From positions 1 to 32,227 of the forward strand of contig DAIDAE010000010.1 of NCBI GenBank assembly GCA_027310755.1: a stretch of DNA of 32,227 nucleotides, written 5' to 3'. The DNA is from Candidatus Micrarchaeaceae archaeon (GTDB lineage: Archaea > Micrarchaeota > Micrarchaeia > Micrarchaeales > Micrarchaeaceae). Of this stretch, positions 7,516 to 14,450 are shown piece by piece. Each line of letters starts with the position of its first letter. Within the stretch, counting starts at the first letter, position 1. The notes beneath the pieces were generated by a model that saw nothing but the letters and a program-made list of their open reading frames with translations, had not been told where the DNA came from and did not search any database. The translations under genes were made by a program, and so were the position numbers.

Positions 7516-8949
7516 CTGAGCGACAACAACAATAAAATACTAGCAGTGCTGGTCATAGCCGTGGTAATGGCATCGGCAGATTCATCGGTAGTGCTGCTCG
7601 CATTCCCCACGCTCACGCAGTCGCTGAATACCAATGTCTCCACGTCGTTGTGGACGATATTGGCTTACATGCTGGTGACCGCTGTACTGACCACCCAGTT
7701 GGGGAAGGTCGGGGATACTTTTGGCAGGGCGAAGATGTTCAACTACGGCTTCGTAGTTTTTACTGCCGCATCTGCGCTTTGCGGCGCGGCCCCAAACATA
7801 ATATCGCTTATAGGGTTTAGGGTAATCCAGGGCATAGGTGCGGCCATGGTCGTTGCAAACTCCGGCGCGATAGTCGCAGATACTTTCCCAAGGGAAAAAC
7901 TCGGCCGGGCATATGGTTTCATGTCGTCCGGATGGGGGATAGGCGCAATCCTCGGCATAGTTCTGGGCGGCGCGCTCACAACGCTTCTTGGGTGGAGATA
8001 CATATTTTACATAAATGTCCCCATCGGGATCATAGCAATGATCCTCGGCTTCAAATATGTGAAGGATAGCAGCATCACGAGCAGGCGCATAGACCTGTTT
8101 GGCATGCTACTGCTCGGTGTCGCCCTGCTGCTCATCTCCTACGATGCGGTAAATGTTGCTGCTGTAGGATTTTCGTGGACAGACGCAGTCCTGATAGCGT
8201 TGGGTGTGGTCATGATAATACTCCTGCTCTGGAGAGAACGGCACACAAAGGACGCGCTTATAGATCTATCCGTATTCAAGAGCAGGGTTCTTGCCTTTTC
8301 CATCCTTGCAGCCTTCTTTGTCTCTTTGGGATACTTCTCCGTTTTCTTCATGATAACTTTGTATCTGCAGGGCATAGTCGGCCTTACGCCGCTGAACGCG
8401 GCCCTGCTTCTTTCCCCCGGCGCAGTCATAGGCTTTTTGCTCTCGCCAATCATGGGCAGGCTCTCGGACAGGATCGGTGCGAGGATAGTGGCTACCATAG
8501 GCATATGCTTCCTTGCCGCAGCGGTGTTGATTTACCTGACAATAAGTCCAAATCCGGCCAATTTCTCATGGGCGACCATAATTCTTGCATCATCCGTTGC
8601 AGGCATTGGCACCGCAATGTTTTTCCCATCGAATAATTCTGCCGTGATGAAAAATGCGGCGCAGGGCGCGTACGGCAGCGTGAACGGCCTTCTCAGGACG
8701 ATGCAAAATGTCGGGGGCCTGACAAGTTTCGCTGTAGTAATTTACATAGCTGCGACGTCAGTACCGCGGAGTATCGCATTTCAGGTGTTTGTGGGGACCA
8801 GCAAGCTCATAGGTGGCATAGACTCTGCATTTGTGGGCGGCATACAAGTTGCATTGCTGTATTCCCTTGTATTGCTGATATTTGCGGCAATACTCTCATT
8901 TGCGAGGGGAAGACGCGCACCGCAGGCCCGTTTGGATGGGCGGCCATAA
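7516..8949 (+). CDS. MFS multidrug-type exporter (DHA2 family, 14 TM)
   Basis: A drug:proton antiporter-2 type major facilitator protein of about 477-490 residues, the usual length for a 14-helix member. Motif A is GKVGDTFGRAKMF in the loop between helices 2 and 3. The antiporter motif C region reads SSGWGIGAILGIVLGGAL. A second motif-A-like loop, GRLSDRIGARI, follows the central helices. It probably exports small lipophilic compounds by proton exchange; the substrate is unknown. Start choice is open: the frame can begin at TTG 7477, but the TATA box at 7460-7467 places the transcript start after it. CTG 7516, giving SDNNNKILAV and preceded by AGGCGG, fits better. The MFS stop is followed about 37 nt on by the convergent RHH gene. 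Confidence 0.88.
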   Translation: MSDNNNKILAVLVIAVVMASADSSVVLLAFPTLTQSLNTNVSTSLWTILAYMLVTAVLTTQLGKVGDTFGRAKMFNYGFVVFTAASALCGAAPNIISLIGFRVIQGIGAAMVVANSGAIVADTFPREKLGRAYGFMSSGWGIGAILGIVLGGALTTLLGWRYIFYINVPIGIIAMILGFKYVKDSSITSRRIDLFGMLLLGVALLLISYDAVNVAAVGFSWTDAVLIALGVVMIILLLWRERHTKDALIDLSVFKSRVLAFSILAAFFVSLGYFSVFFMITLYLQGIVGLTPLNAALLLSPGAVIGFLLSPIMGRLSDRIGARIVATIGICFLAAAVLIYLTISPNPANFSWATIILASSVAGIGTAMFFPSNNSAVMKNAAQGAYGSVNGLLRTMQNVGGLTSFAVVIYIAATSVPRSIAFQVFVGTSKLIGGIDSAFVGGIQVALLYSLVLLIFAAILSFARGRRAPQARLDGRP

Positions 8950-8985
8950 TGCAGAATCCGGGCTTCCTCCCGGCAATATTGCCTA

Positions 8986-9141
8986 TTATTTGCCGCTGTT
9001 GAAGCGTTGTGCAATTTCCTCTGCCGCTTTCCTTAACATATTTGGTATTGTAGAACCTGTGCGTTCTGCCTCCACCCTCAATGCATTCCAAAGCCCTTCC
9101 CCAATCTCGACCGAGACCGTCCTTGTTTCCTCCTTTTTCAT
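8986..9141 (-). CDS. Short ribbon-helix-helix (CopG/Arc-like) regulator
   Basis: This 51-residue protein is too short for common ORF cut-offs but fits the ribbon-helix-helix fold well. A beta strand, TRTVSVEIG (6-14), is followed by helix A, EGLWNALRVEAERTG (15-29), then a turn and helix B, IPNMLRKAAEEIAQRF (32-47). Such proteins bind DNA as dimers through the strand. TGTATATCAC (around 9160) and a GTGA 5 nt before the ATG support initiation at 9141. It converges on the MFS exporter with a gap of about 37 nt, so control of the exporter is possible but not shown. No toxin partner is visible next to it. The upstream gap 9142-9330 otherwise holds only AT-rich promoter-like sequence. Confidence 0.8.
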   Translation of the reverse strand: MKKEETRTVSVEIGEGLWNALRVEAERTGSTIPNMLRKAAEEIAQRFNSGK

Positions 9142-9330
9142 TGAATCACGCTTCCTGTGATATACAGATTGCTTAAATTAATGGCTATTTAATTCTATTC
9201 TGCTGAAAAACTGGGCACAAGGGAAAACTAAGATGTTCCCGGTTTCATATATAAAAACTATCACCAGCGCTTTTTGCATGCGGGCAATCTGTTGGAAATC
9301 GAAGCTATAATACATATCCCTCAATTACAG

Positions 9331-9405
9331 TGCTCCCTTCGGGATTTGAACCCGAGTTACGGGGTTGAAAGCCCCGTGTCCTTGGCCAGGCTAGACGAAG
9401 GGAGC
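9331..9405 (-). tRNA. tRNA-Glu (anticodon TTC)
   Basis: The minus strand folds as a full cloverleaf. The acceptor is GCTCCCT/AGGGAGC with discriminator A. The D arm is GTC/GAC. The anticodon stem is CGGGG/CCCCG with loop CTTTCAA (anticodon TTC), and the T arm is TCGGG-TTCAAAT-CCCGA. There is no intron and CCA is not encoded. A TATA-like element (ATTAATAAGT, about 9431-9440 read on the minus strand) precedes it. Confidence 0.95.
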
Positions 9406-9439
9406 CCGAATAAAATCAGAAGCCACTACTTATTAATCA

Positions 9440-10081
9440 TTACTTTTCTACCGCAAATTCCGGAATCTCTTTTTCGATTATTCTGATTATCTCCTTTCGG
9501 ATTTCTTCCACTGTTTTTGATGCGTCTATGAGATACCATCCGTCGTTTTTGAATTTTTCATGCAATTCATGATAAGCATTCCTCACCGCCTGCTGGAGAT
9601 TTATGTCTGCCTCATGCCTGTCCTCAGGTCTTCCCCTTATCCTCCTCCTCAACGCGGCTTCATCTACAGGCACATCCAAAAGCAGAATCACGTTCGGCAT
9701 GGTGAAAGCCCTCAAATTTGCAATGGTTATCGCATCCACCCCCTTCGCGTCCACGCCAAGTGCCATTGCATAGGCGATACTGGAGGGGAATGAGCGGTCC
9801 ATTATCACATTTGTCCCATCTTTTAACGCCGGCTCTATCCTCTTGGCGAAATGCTGTGACCTGTCAGCTGTAAACAAGAACTGTTGCGTCCTGGGATCCA
9901 GATGCTCGCCCCGCCTTTTAAGATCCTCCTTTATCTGGAGTCCGAGCCCGTCGCCGGTTGGCTCCTCCTCATAATTTGTCGGAAACCCTCTCCTCAAAAG
10001 CTCTTTCTGCAAAAGCAGCGACTGCGTTCGCTTGCCCGCGCCATCAGCCCCGTCTATGACAATAAGTTTTCCTCCGGGCAT
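9440..10081 (-). CDS. tmk: Thymidylate kinase
   Basis: This enzyme (213 residues from the preferred start) phosphorylates dTMP to dTDP. The P-loop IDGADGAGKRTQ is at residues 9-20. The DR motif is in MDRSFPSSIAYA, where the family usually has DRY/DRS. A lid region follows with RRRIRGRPEDRHE. An in-frame ATG exists at 10108, but the TATA-like CTTAAAATAT (10116-10125) is too near it. ATG 10081, preceded by GTGATAGC, gives a protein that begins just before the first strand, as in family members. Length is normal. Together with dCTP deaminase at the other end of the window it suggests the cell retains dTTP synthesis steps. Its 3' end faces tRNA-Glu on the same strand. Confidence 0.92.
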   Translation of the reverse strand: MPGGKLIVIDGADGAGKRTQSLLLQKELLRRGFPTNYEEEPTGDGLGLQIKEDLKRRGEHLDPRTQQFLFTADRSQHFAKRIEPALKDGTNVIMDRSFPSSIAYAMALGVDAKGVDAITIANLRAFTMPNVILLLDVPVDEAALRRRIRGRPEDRHEADINLQQAVRNAYHELHEKFKNDGWYLIDASKTVEEIRKEIIRIIEKEIPEFAVEK

Positions 10082-10170
10082 GCTATCACAGTTAGGGATT
10101 AAGCCCATACTGATATTTTAAGCTTCCCTAACAAAGAACCAGAAAAATAAGATAAATAAAAAATAAAAGT

Positions 10171-10470
10171 TTAGAATCTCTTGCCAGCCAGGTCATTTAC
10201 TTCCGGGCTCGCCCCGCTGTCCGCCGGCTTGTGCGCCTGTCCTATGATTGAAACCAGCACAACGTCGCCCACGTTCTTTATGTTCCTGAACAATACGCTC
10301 TTGTTCTGCAGGAGCCTCTTCGTCTCGTCCCTGTCTGAGTTCTTCCACTCTTCCATCAGGAGCCTGCTCACTTCGCCCCTTTCGAGATCCACTATCGCAT
10401 CACGGACCTCGCCGAGGAATTGACCGCCATCACTGTAGATATCCATGCTGTATATGTCAGAAATCTTCAT
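10171..10470 (-). CDS. PRC-barrel domain protein
   Basis: A single PRC-barrel domain of 99 residues. Diagnostic features are the opening MKISDIYSMDIYSDGG, the G-F-L-G-E-V-R-D-A-I-V-D-L segment at about 16-29 with a following ERGEVSRLLM strand, and a closing hydrophobic strand, VGDVVLVSIIG. Stand-alone archaeal PRC-barrel proteins include cell-division-associated CdpB-type proteins known from haloarchaea and others of unknown role, so a cytosolic adaptor role is plausible but not shown. ATATAAAAAC about 25 nt before the ATG implies a leaderless transcript. It lies upstream of tmk on the same strand with a gap of about 60-90 nt that contains tmk's own promoter. Confidence 0.8.
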   Translation of the reverse strand: MKISDIYSMDIYSDGGQFLGEVRDAIVDLERGEVSRLLMEEWKNSDRDETKRLLQNKSVLFRNIKNVGDVVLVSIIGQAHKPADSGASPEVNDLAGKRF

Positions 10471-10584
10471 GCCTATCGCCTGTTTTTATATCCAAACCTA
10501 AGCTTAAATATCTTGTCCCAAGATCCGCGGTTTTGCGGTTTAGCGGAAGTAAGGCTTTTAAGATGGCAAATACCCTAGCAAACC

Positions 10585-10593
10585 CTTATTAAT
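10585..10593 (+). promoter_or_regulatory. Probable TATA element of the rpoF transcript
   Basis: CTTATTAAT lies about 45-50 nt before the rpoF ATG, predicting a leader near 20 nt with purine-rich AAAAGGTAGTG. The divergent gap 10471-10629 also has a small CCGC/GCGG hairpin (about 10527-10545) but no gene that I can see. Confidence 0.4.
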
Positions 10594-10635
10594 CCACACG
10601 TCGCAATATTATCCGATTATCAAAAGGTAGTGTTT

Positions 10636-10968
10636 ATGATAGGAAAAGGAGTGCAGGGAGGAGAGCAGGCCTCGCTCAACGAGGTACTGGAGATCCTCGA
10701 GCAGAGGAAGAAGGACAAGGAGCTTACGTACGAGCAGCAGCTCGCCTATGAGCATGTCAAGAAGTTCGCAACGGGTACCAAGGCAAACACGGAGAAGCTC
10801 AAGAAGTCGCTTAAGGAGGCGGGCCTCAGCGACAAGGCGGTCCTGAAGGTATTGGACATAATGCCTAAGAACATTATGACACTGAAGCAGATACTGGCAC
10901 ACGAGAACAGGACATTCGAGGATGCGGAGCTGGTGAAGATATTGGCATCGGTAAAAGAGAATGCATAG
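10636..10968 (+). CDS. rpoF: RNA polymerase subunit Rpb4/RpoF
   Basis: This protein (110 residues) matches the archaeal F subunit (eukaryotic Rpb4), which forms the RNA polymerase stalk with subunit E. The helical core is recognisable: SLNEVLEILEQRKKDKELTY, then QLAYEHVKKFATGTK, then the HRDC-like end with LDIMPKNIMTLKQILAHENR and ELVKILASVKENA. A GTG lies six bases upstream in frame at 10630; ATG 10636 is chosen. It is followed 44 nt later by DUF655, the usual archaeal neighbour. In many archaea L21e comes directly before rpoF, but here L21e is downstream on the other strand. Confidence 0.88.
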   Translation: MIGKGVQGGEQASLNEVLEILEQRKKDKELTYEQQLAYEHVKKFATGTKANTEKLKKSLKEAGLSDKAVLKVLDIMPKNIMTLKQILAHENRTFEDAELVKILASVKENA

Positions 10969-11012
10969 TGCTTTTGGATGATCGATGATAAAATAACCAA
11001 AAAGGAATCAAA

Positions 11013-11603
11013 ATGCCTGGAGAGGAGAAAAGAGAGGAATATGCGCTTGTGCTCGACTTCTTATCCACTGGCAAGTCTGGATCTGGGAGAGGAGAGCCTC
11101 TAGCCCAGCTTATTGGAGAGGAATGGTTCACGCTTCTCGAGGCCGTGCCGAAGCCAGGCGCGTCAATGAATCCGGCCGAACGGGTGTACATAGGCAAGGC
11201 GGAGAGGGAAAAGATTTCGCTGATAAAGAGCAGGATCACATACGATGAATTGACGGAGCATGCAAGGTCTGAGCTGCCGTCCATGATCTCGAGGATAGTG
11301 AAGGAGAGGGAACAGCACTTCGTGGACGTCTTCAACAACGCCGGGCCATTGAATATAAGGGAGCACTCCCTGGAACTGCTCCCCGGGATTGGGAAAAAGC
11401 ACATGGATGCGATACTGAAGGCGAGGACGGAGAAAAAGTTCGAGAACTTCAAGGACATAACGGACAGGGTTTCGTTAATGCAGGACCCGGTCAAGCTTCT
11501 CACCGACAGGGTCATAGAGGAGCTTCAGGGCGCGGGAAGGTTCTACATGTTCACAAAGCCATACGTGAAAAGGGAGGAGGGCGGCTACAGGGGAAGGCGC
11601 TGA
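11013..11603 (+). CDS. DUF655 family protein (predicted RNA-binding, HhH)
   Basis: The 196 residues match archaeal DUF655 along their full length. EYALVLDFLSTG is followed by LIGEEWFTLLEAVPK, then ERVYIGKAEREKI. The second half contains HSLELLPGIGKKHMDAIL, a helix-hairpin-helix that contacts nucleic acid, and FENFKDITDRV. The end is basic and glycine-rich (VKREEGGYRGRR). The family is conserved next to rpoF in many archaea and is thought to act in RNA or ribosome metabolism; its exact job is not settled. AGGA sits 6-8 nt before the ATG. The 16S dimethyltransferase gene that often follows is not here; a GIY-YIG-like gene follows instead. Confidence 0.88.
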   Translation: MPGEEKREEYALVLDFLSTGKSGSGRGEPLAQLIGEEWFTLLEAVPKPGASMNPAERVYIGKAEREKISLIKSRITYDELTEHARSELPSMISRIVKEREQHFVDVFNNAGPLNIREHSLELLPGIGKKHMDAILKARTEKKFENFKDITDRVSLMQDPVKLLTDRVIEELQGAGRFYMFTKPYVKREEGGYRGRR

Positions 11604-11663
11604 ATTCCGCTTGTTTTGCAGACGAACAAAAGCCTTATAAAGTTCACTTTTGTAGCGTTTTAT

Positions 11664-12365
11664 ATGGCAGATGACAATGCAAAGAGGGGCGCTCGGCTGA
11701 AGAACGACGCGCTGGTGACATGGAGGATAGAGTCATTTCCGATATCCGTTTCACAGAACAAACTTTATACTGACAGACTGGTTGGCATTCTAGACAGGAG
11801 GATAAGGAGGAATCCGACCATCTATTCGCTTTACAGCAGGGGCCGACTGGTTGAGATAGGGAGCTCCGACCAGGGCATCCAGAGGTTGAGGGGCGTCGTC
11901 CAGGCCAATAAGAAGAAGGCGCGCTTCGACAGGTTCGCGGTTTACACACTGGCAAAGCGCAGGCACGCCAACGACATAGAGGCGCTGGCCAAGCGCATAG
12001 CATTCCCGCAGGATGGCTCCGCAAAGAATTTTGCCAAGGCGCGGAACCTGGGAGAGGTAGTAAGAAGGGACGTCAGGCAGTGGTCAACTGCAGAGACAAG
12101 GAGGATAAACAGGGCGCTGAGGCCCATGGAAAGGAAATATGCCAAGTCTGTGAGAAGGCTAGAGAAACAGGAGGCAAGGCTGAGGAAGTCATACTCAAAG
12201 AGGATAGAGAAGGCCAGGGATGCAATGCGCCAGAAGAAGCTCAGGACAGAGCGCGACAAGAGGATAAATTCCCTTAAAGTCCAGAGGAGAAGGCTGCAGC
12301 CTCTCAGGAACAATATACTCCAGAGGCAAGCGGAACTGCGTACCTTCCAGAACCTGGAGATCTGA
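11664..12365 (+). CDS. Degenerate GIY-YIG-like protein with basic coiled-coil tail
   Basis: This 233-residue protein has two parts. Residues about 54-130 look like a GIY-YIG domain. TIYSLYSRGRLVEIGSS occupies the two strands where family members have GIY and YIG. RLRGVV carries the Arg position, RFAVYTL resembles the WDRFSVY strand, and DIEALAKRIAFPQ includes the helix with the conserved Glu. The GIY and YIG triplets themselves are altered (TIY, EIG), so catalysis is doubtful. Residues 150-233 are very basic and helical, with many Arg/Lys heptads, suggesting a coiled coil or RNA-binding arm. CTTATAAAGT about 25 nt upstream of ATG 11664 indicates a leaderless start; the frame also extends to a TTG at 11616, before that promoter. 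Function unknown. Confidence 0.6.
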   Translation: MADDNAKRGARLKNDALVTWRIESFPISVSQNKLYTDRLVGILDRRIRRNPTIYSLYSRGRLVEIGSSDQGIQRLRGVVQANKKKARFDRFAVYTLAKRRHANDIEALAKRIAFPQDGSAKNFAKARNLGEVVRRDVRQWSTAETRRINRALRPMERKYAKSVRRLEKQEARLRKSYSKRIEKARDAMRQKKLRTERDKRINSLKVQRRRLQPLRNNILQRQAELRTFQNLEI

Positions 12366-12448
12366 TATTCGCCATTTGTTTGGGTTCAGGTCGCACCGCA
12401 CTTCTTCACAGTGCTGTCATTGGTTGGACTCTAGCCGGCCCACATAAA

Positions 12449-12742
12449 TCAGGTGGTCCTTGCCTTTTCCAGGTGTATTATTGGCACAATGAGCGTCCTG
12501 TACGCGCTCATTATCTTTACCTTTACCACAGCCGCGCCCCCCCTTCTCTCCTGTACGATACCTATTCTTCCCCTGTATCTTGGATGGGGAATGTCCCTGA
12601 AGTTGCCCTTGGGCACGATCGCCACTTTGTCCCCCGCCTTAATGTCCTTGATGAAGTCGTTGACCCCCAGTTCGGAAGGCTTGTGATGCCTAGCGAGGTG
12701 CCTTGTCCTTCCTGAGAATAACCCATGCGATCTCTTTGTCAT
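12449..12742 (-). CDS. rpl21e: Ribosomal protein L21e
   Basis: A large-subunit protein (97 residues) specific to archaea and eukaryotes. Recognisable segments are SHGLFSGRTRHLARHHK at the basic N-terminus, IKAGDKVAIVPKGNF, and PHPRYRGRIGIVQERRGGAAVV from the SH3-like barrel. The length is standard. In many archaea this gene opens the L21e-rpoF-DUF655 cluster; here it is inverted and convergent with the GIY-YIG-like gene, 83 nt apart, showing a local rearrangement. GGTATAAATATATT (about 12774-12788 on the minus strand) is its likely TATA region, giving a leader near 10 nt or slightly more. Confidence 0.93.
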   Translation of the reverse strand: MTKRSHGLFSGRTRHLARHHKPSELGVNDFIKDIKAGDKVAIVPKGNFRDIPHPRYRGRIGIVQERRGGAAVVKVKIMSAYRTLIVPIIHLEKARTT

Positions 12743-12826
12743 AGAAACAGCCGTTCTAAAGTATTTCTATTCGAAATATATTTATACCTTCATTACCGGA
12801 CTGGGCAAGGGTGGTTGTTCAAATAA

Positions 12827-12866
12827 GCTTATTGACGAACTAATAATCGTTATTCGTCCAATAAGC
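12827..12866. repeat. Imperfect inverted repeat upstream of a promoter
   Basis: The left arm GCTTATTGACGAACTAAT (12827-12844) is nearly the reverse complement of the right arm GTTATTCGTCCAATAAGC (12849-12866); the arms differ by a single-base gap and a few mismatches. The element ends 5 nt before the TATA box at 12872, the position expected for an operator or activator site of the downstream transcript. It shares ACGAATA with the palindrome at 14451-14479, a weak hint of a common regulator. Confidence 0.55.
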
Positions 12867-12871
12867 GAAAG

Positions 12872-12880
12872 CTATAAATA
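12872..12880 (+). promoter_or_regulatory. Archaeal BRE/TATA promoter of candidate ncRNA
   Basis: CGAAAG (12865-12871 region) followed by CTATAAATA matches the purine-rich BRE plus TATA pattern. A transcript would start near 12898-12902, exactly where a run of three hairpins begins. No protein gene lies downstream on this strand. Confidence 0.5.
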
Positions 12881-12897
12881 CATGATACACTAATATT

Positions 12898-12990
12898 TTG
12901 ACTGCGCGTTTTGCGCGGAATAGGATTACACTTATTCTGTAACAACCCTATTCTCATCCACCCGGGGCGTATGCAACCCATACGCCTCAA
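12898..12990 (+). ncRNA. Candidate structured non-coding RNA (three hairpins)
   Basis: The stretch after the TATA box folds into three successive hairpins without coding capacity. H1 is CTGCGC (12902-12907) with GCGCGG (12913-12918), including one G-T pair. H2 is AATAGG (12919-12924) with CCTATT (12947-12952), continued after an internal loop by TTACA (12926-12930) with TGTAA (12938-12942). H3 is GGCGTATG (12966-12973) with CATACGCC (12979-12986), extendable to about 10 pairs. The motif CAACCC occurs three times (12943, 12974, 12988), mostly in predicted loops or single-stranded parts, and could pair with G-rich sequence. No known RNA class is recognised. The hairpins also form on the other strand, so a 3'-end structure for the minus-strand regulator gene is the main alternative. 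Confidence 0.4.
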
Positions 12991-12994
12991 CCCT

Positions 12995-13537
12995 TTAACC
13001 CCTGAGCGTGAGCTCCTCCGGAATTACTATACTCATGTTCTTGCTGCATGACAGAAGGAGCGCCAATCCGTTTCCAGGATAACAACGAACCAGTTTCTTA
13101 TACATTTTTACCCTCTGTGTCCAAGTCAGCAGCATCGTGTTAATGCGCTTGCCGCTTTTCAAGCGGCTTAAACTGATGGCTTCTGGCTCTACAAAGTTAT
13201 TTCTTGTTAAAAGGCTTGCGGCAGTCTTGGGAATCGAATAGCCCCCAACGTGCAATGCATGCTCATAGAGTTTCTTGGAGCAGATCGCCCTATAGATGTC
13301 ATCAGAATGAACCATGCGGTCTTTCATCCACATCCCAAAATCCGATTTTTTCAACATATGCTCTATTTCATCATCAATCCCTATCAAATCTCCACCACCT
13401 ATCTCGTCCTTGAGTTCGCTAAAACCGACAGGCAGATCCTTTGTTATAAAAATGGACCCGTTCTTTATTGCCCTGAAATTTACAGTCTTTATGAAGTCCT
13501 CCACTCCTATCTCTATTCGTGCCTTCCTGCCACCTGT
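12995..13537 (-). pseudogene. C-terminal part of the Lrp-like regulator, out of frame
   Basis: The minus-strand frame is open from 13537 to a TAA at 12995. Its first residues, TGGRKARIEIGVEDFIKTVN, read as a continuation of the regulator that stops at 13513 in another frame, and the two frames overlap by about 25 nt. No good start codon exists before GTG 13504, and the convincing coding sequence RKARIEIG lies upstream of that GTG. About 180 residues follow, soluble and mixed alpha/beta, with a basic segment near NTMLLTWTQRVKMYKKLVR. I do not recognise a domain here beyond the likely end of the RAM-like unit. It is best read as the C-terminus of one ~485-residue regulator separated by a one-base frameshift. 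Confidence 0.6.
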
Positions 13538-14439
13538 TTAAAATAAGAAAGGCAATGCTCATATCCTGTTTTATAGCTGTCAAACGAGCATATACCAAAA
13601 TAGTCCCAGCTTCCTATCAAAGGCGCAGTCAAATTATATCTGCTCACAATAGAATATCTATCGTCGGATTTTATGGCAAGCCTTGTCTTTGCAGCATCGT
13701 GCTCAAAATTCTTTTTTGGGACGTATTTTAACAGAAATGCAATCGGCGTAATGCCCTTTTGTTTGTCCATCGTCAGAGTGAACCGTTTTATGAGCCCGCT
13801 CTTCTGGAGTTTTTGGAGAGTGTAAGCCACGGTATTGAAGTGCTTGCCTACGGCCCTTGATAGCTCCTGGACCGATGCGCGGCTGTTTTCGTTTAGGGCA
13901 AGGAGCAGTTCCTTCATTCTGTGGTCAATGTCTAATTTTCCTATGAACTCGCTCCTTATGGGAACAAAGCCAAGCTGCTTGTGGATAATTTCAGACGAGT
14001 ACCAATCAACGCCATAGTCTGATAACAGCACAGACATGGTATTGTCCCAATAAGCGTAGTCCTTTCTCGAGGCGGAGATAGCATATATGTATACGATGTT
14101 TGCCCCTTTGACTGAGAAGGCCAGCTGCGGTATGTAGGACTTCTTAAGCAATTTGGCCATATATTCATAGTCGGGCTTTTTCTCAAACTTCAATACGGCG
14201 ATATGCGGTATGGATGCGCCAAGAAGCTCCTCATTAAGCTCCAGGGTATAGCGTACGCCAAGGGACCTCTCTATATTGCCCAATCTTTCTTTGACCGTTC
14301 GCCTGGAAAGCTTAAGCTCGGACGCCAGCTTTGTAAGCGAAGTCCTTGAATTCTCCGATAACATTCTCATTATCCTTCTGGTGGGCACGGAATAGTTATC
14401 ATTGAATGTGCTATGGAACTCATAGTTTATATACGACAT
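13513..14439 (-). CDS. Tandem Lrp/AsnC-like transcription regulator (N-terminal part)
   Basis: A 308-residue protein with two Lrp-like units in series. Unit 1 has a helix-turn-helix (RTSLTKLASELKLSRRTVKE, about 31-50) followed by a RAM-like alpha/beta segment with IPHIAVLKFEKK and ANIVYIYAIS. Unit 2 repeats the plan: RASVQELSRAVGKHFNTVAY, then PIAFLLKYVPKK and GSWDYFGICSF. Lrp-family proteins often sense amino acids and bind palindromic DNA. The protein ends abruptly in YFKQVAGRHE, whereas the -1 frame continues sensibly (entry 12995-13537). It is divergent from a DMT transporter with an 86-nt gap that contains a 29-bp palindrome, the classic layout of a regulator controlling itself and an exporter. 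Confidence 0.78.
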   Translation of the reverse strand: MSYINYEFHSTFNDNYSVPTRRIMRMLSENSRTSLTKLASELKLSRRTVKERLGNIERSLGVRYTLELNEELLGASIPHIAVLKFEKKPDYEYMAKLLKKSYIPQLAFSVKGANIVYIYAISASRKDYAYWDNTMSVLLSDYGVDWYSSEIIHKQLGFVPIRSEFIGKLDIDHRMKELLLALNENSRASVQELSRAVGKHFNTVAYTLQKLQKSGLIKRFTLTMDKQKGITPIAFLLKYVPKKNFEHDAAKTRLAIKSDDRYSIVSRYNLTAPLIGSWDYFGICSFDSYKTGYEHCLSYFKQVAGRHE

Positions 14440-14450
14440 TGAATCCCGTT

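Noticed and set aside
8882-9160. 92-residue plus-strand ORF
   Set aside because: Overlaps the MFS end and the RHH gene on the other strand; the RHH reading has a recognised fold.
9246-9486. TATA-like ATATATAAAAAC with a 70-residue plus-strand ORF
   Set aside because: The ORF is antisense to tRNA-Glu and the end of tmk. The TATA-like sequence may be real but no product is evident.
13535-13543. Programmed -1 frameshift heptamer TTTAAAC in the Lrp-like gene
   Set aside because: The heptamer is out of phase with the reading frame (codons TTT AAA C), and re-pairing after slippage would mismatch, so a mutation or sequence error is more likely than a programmed event.
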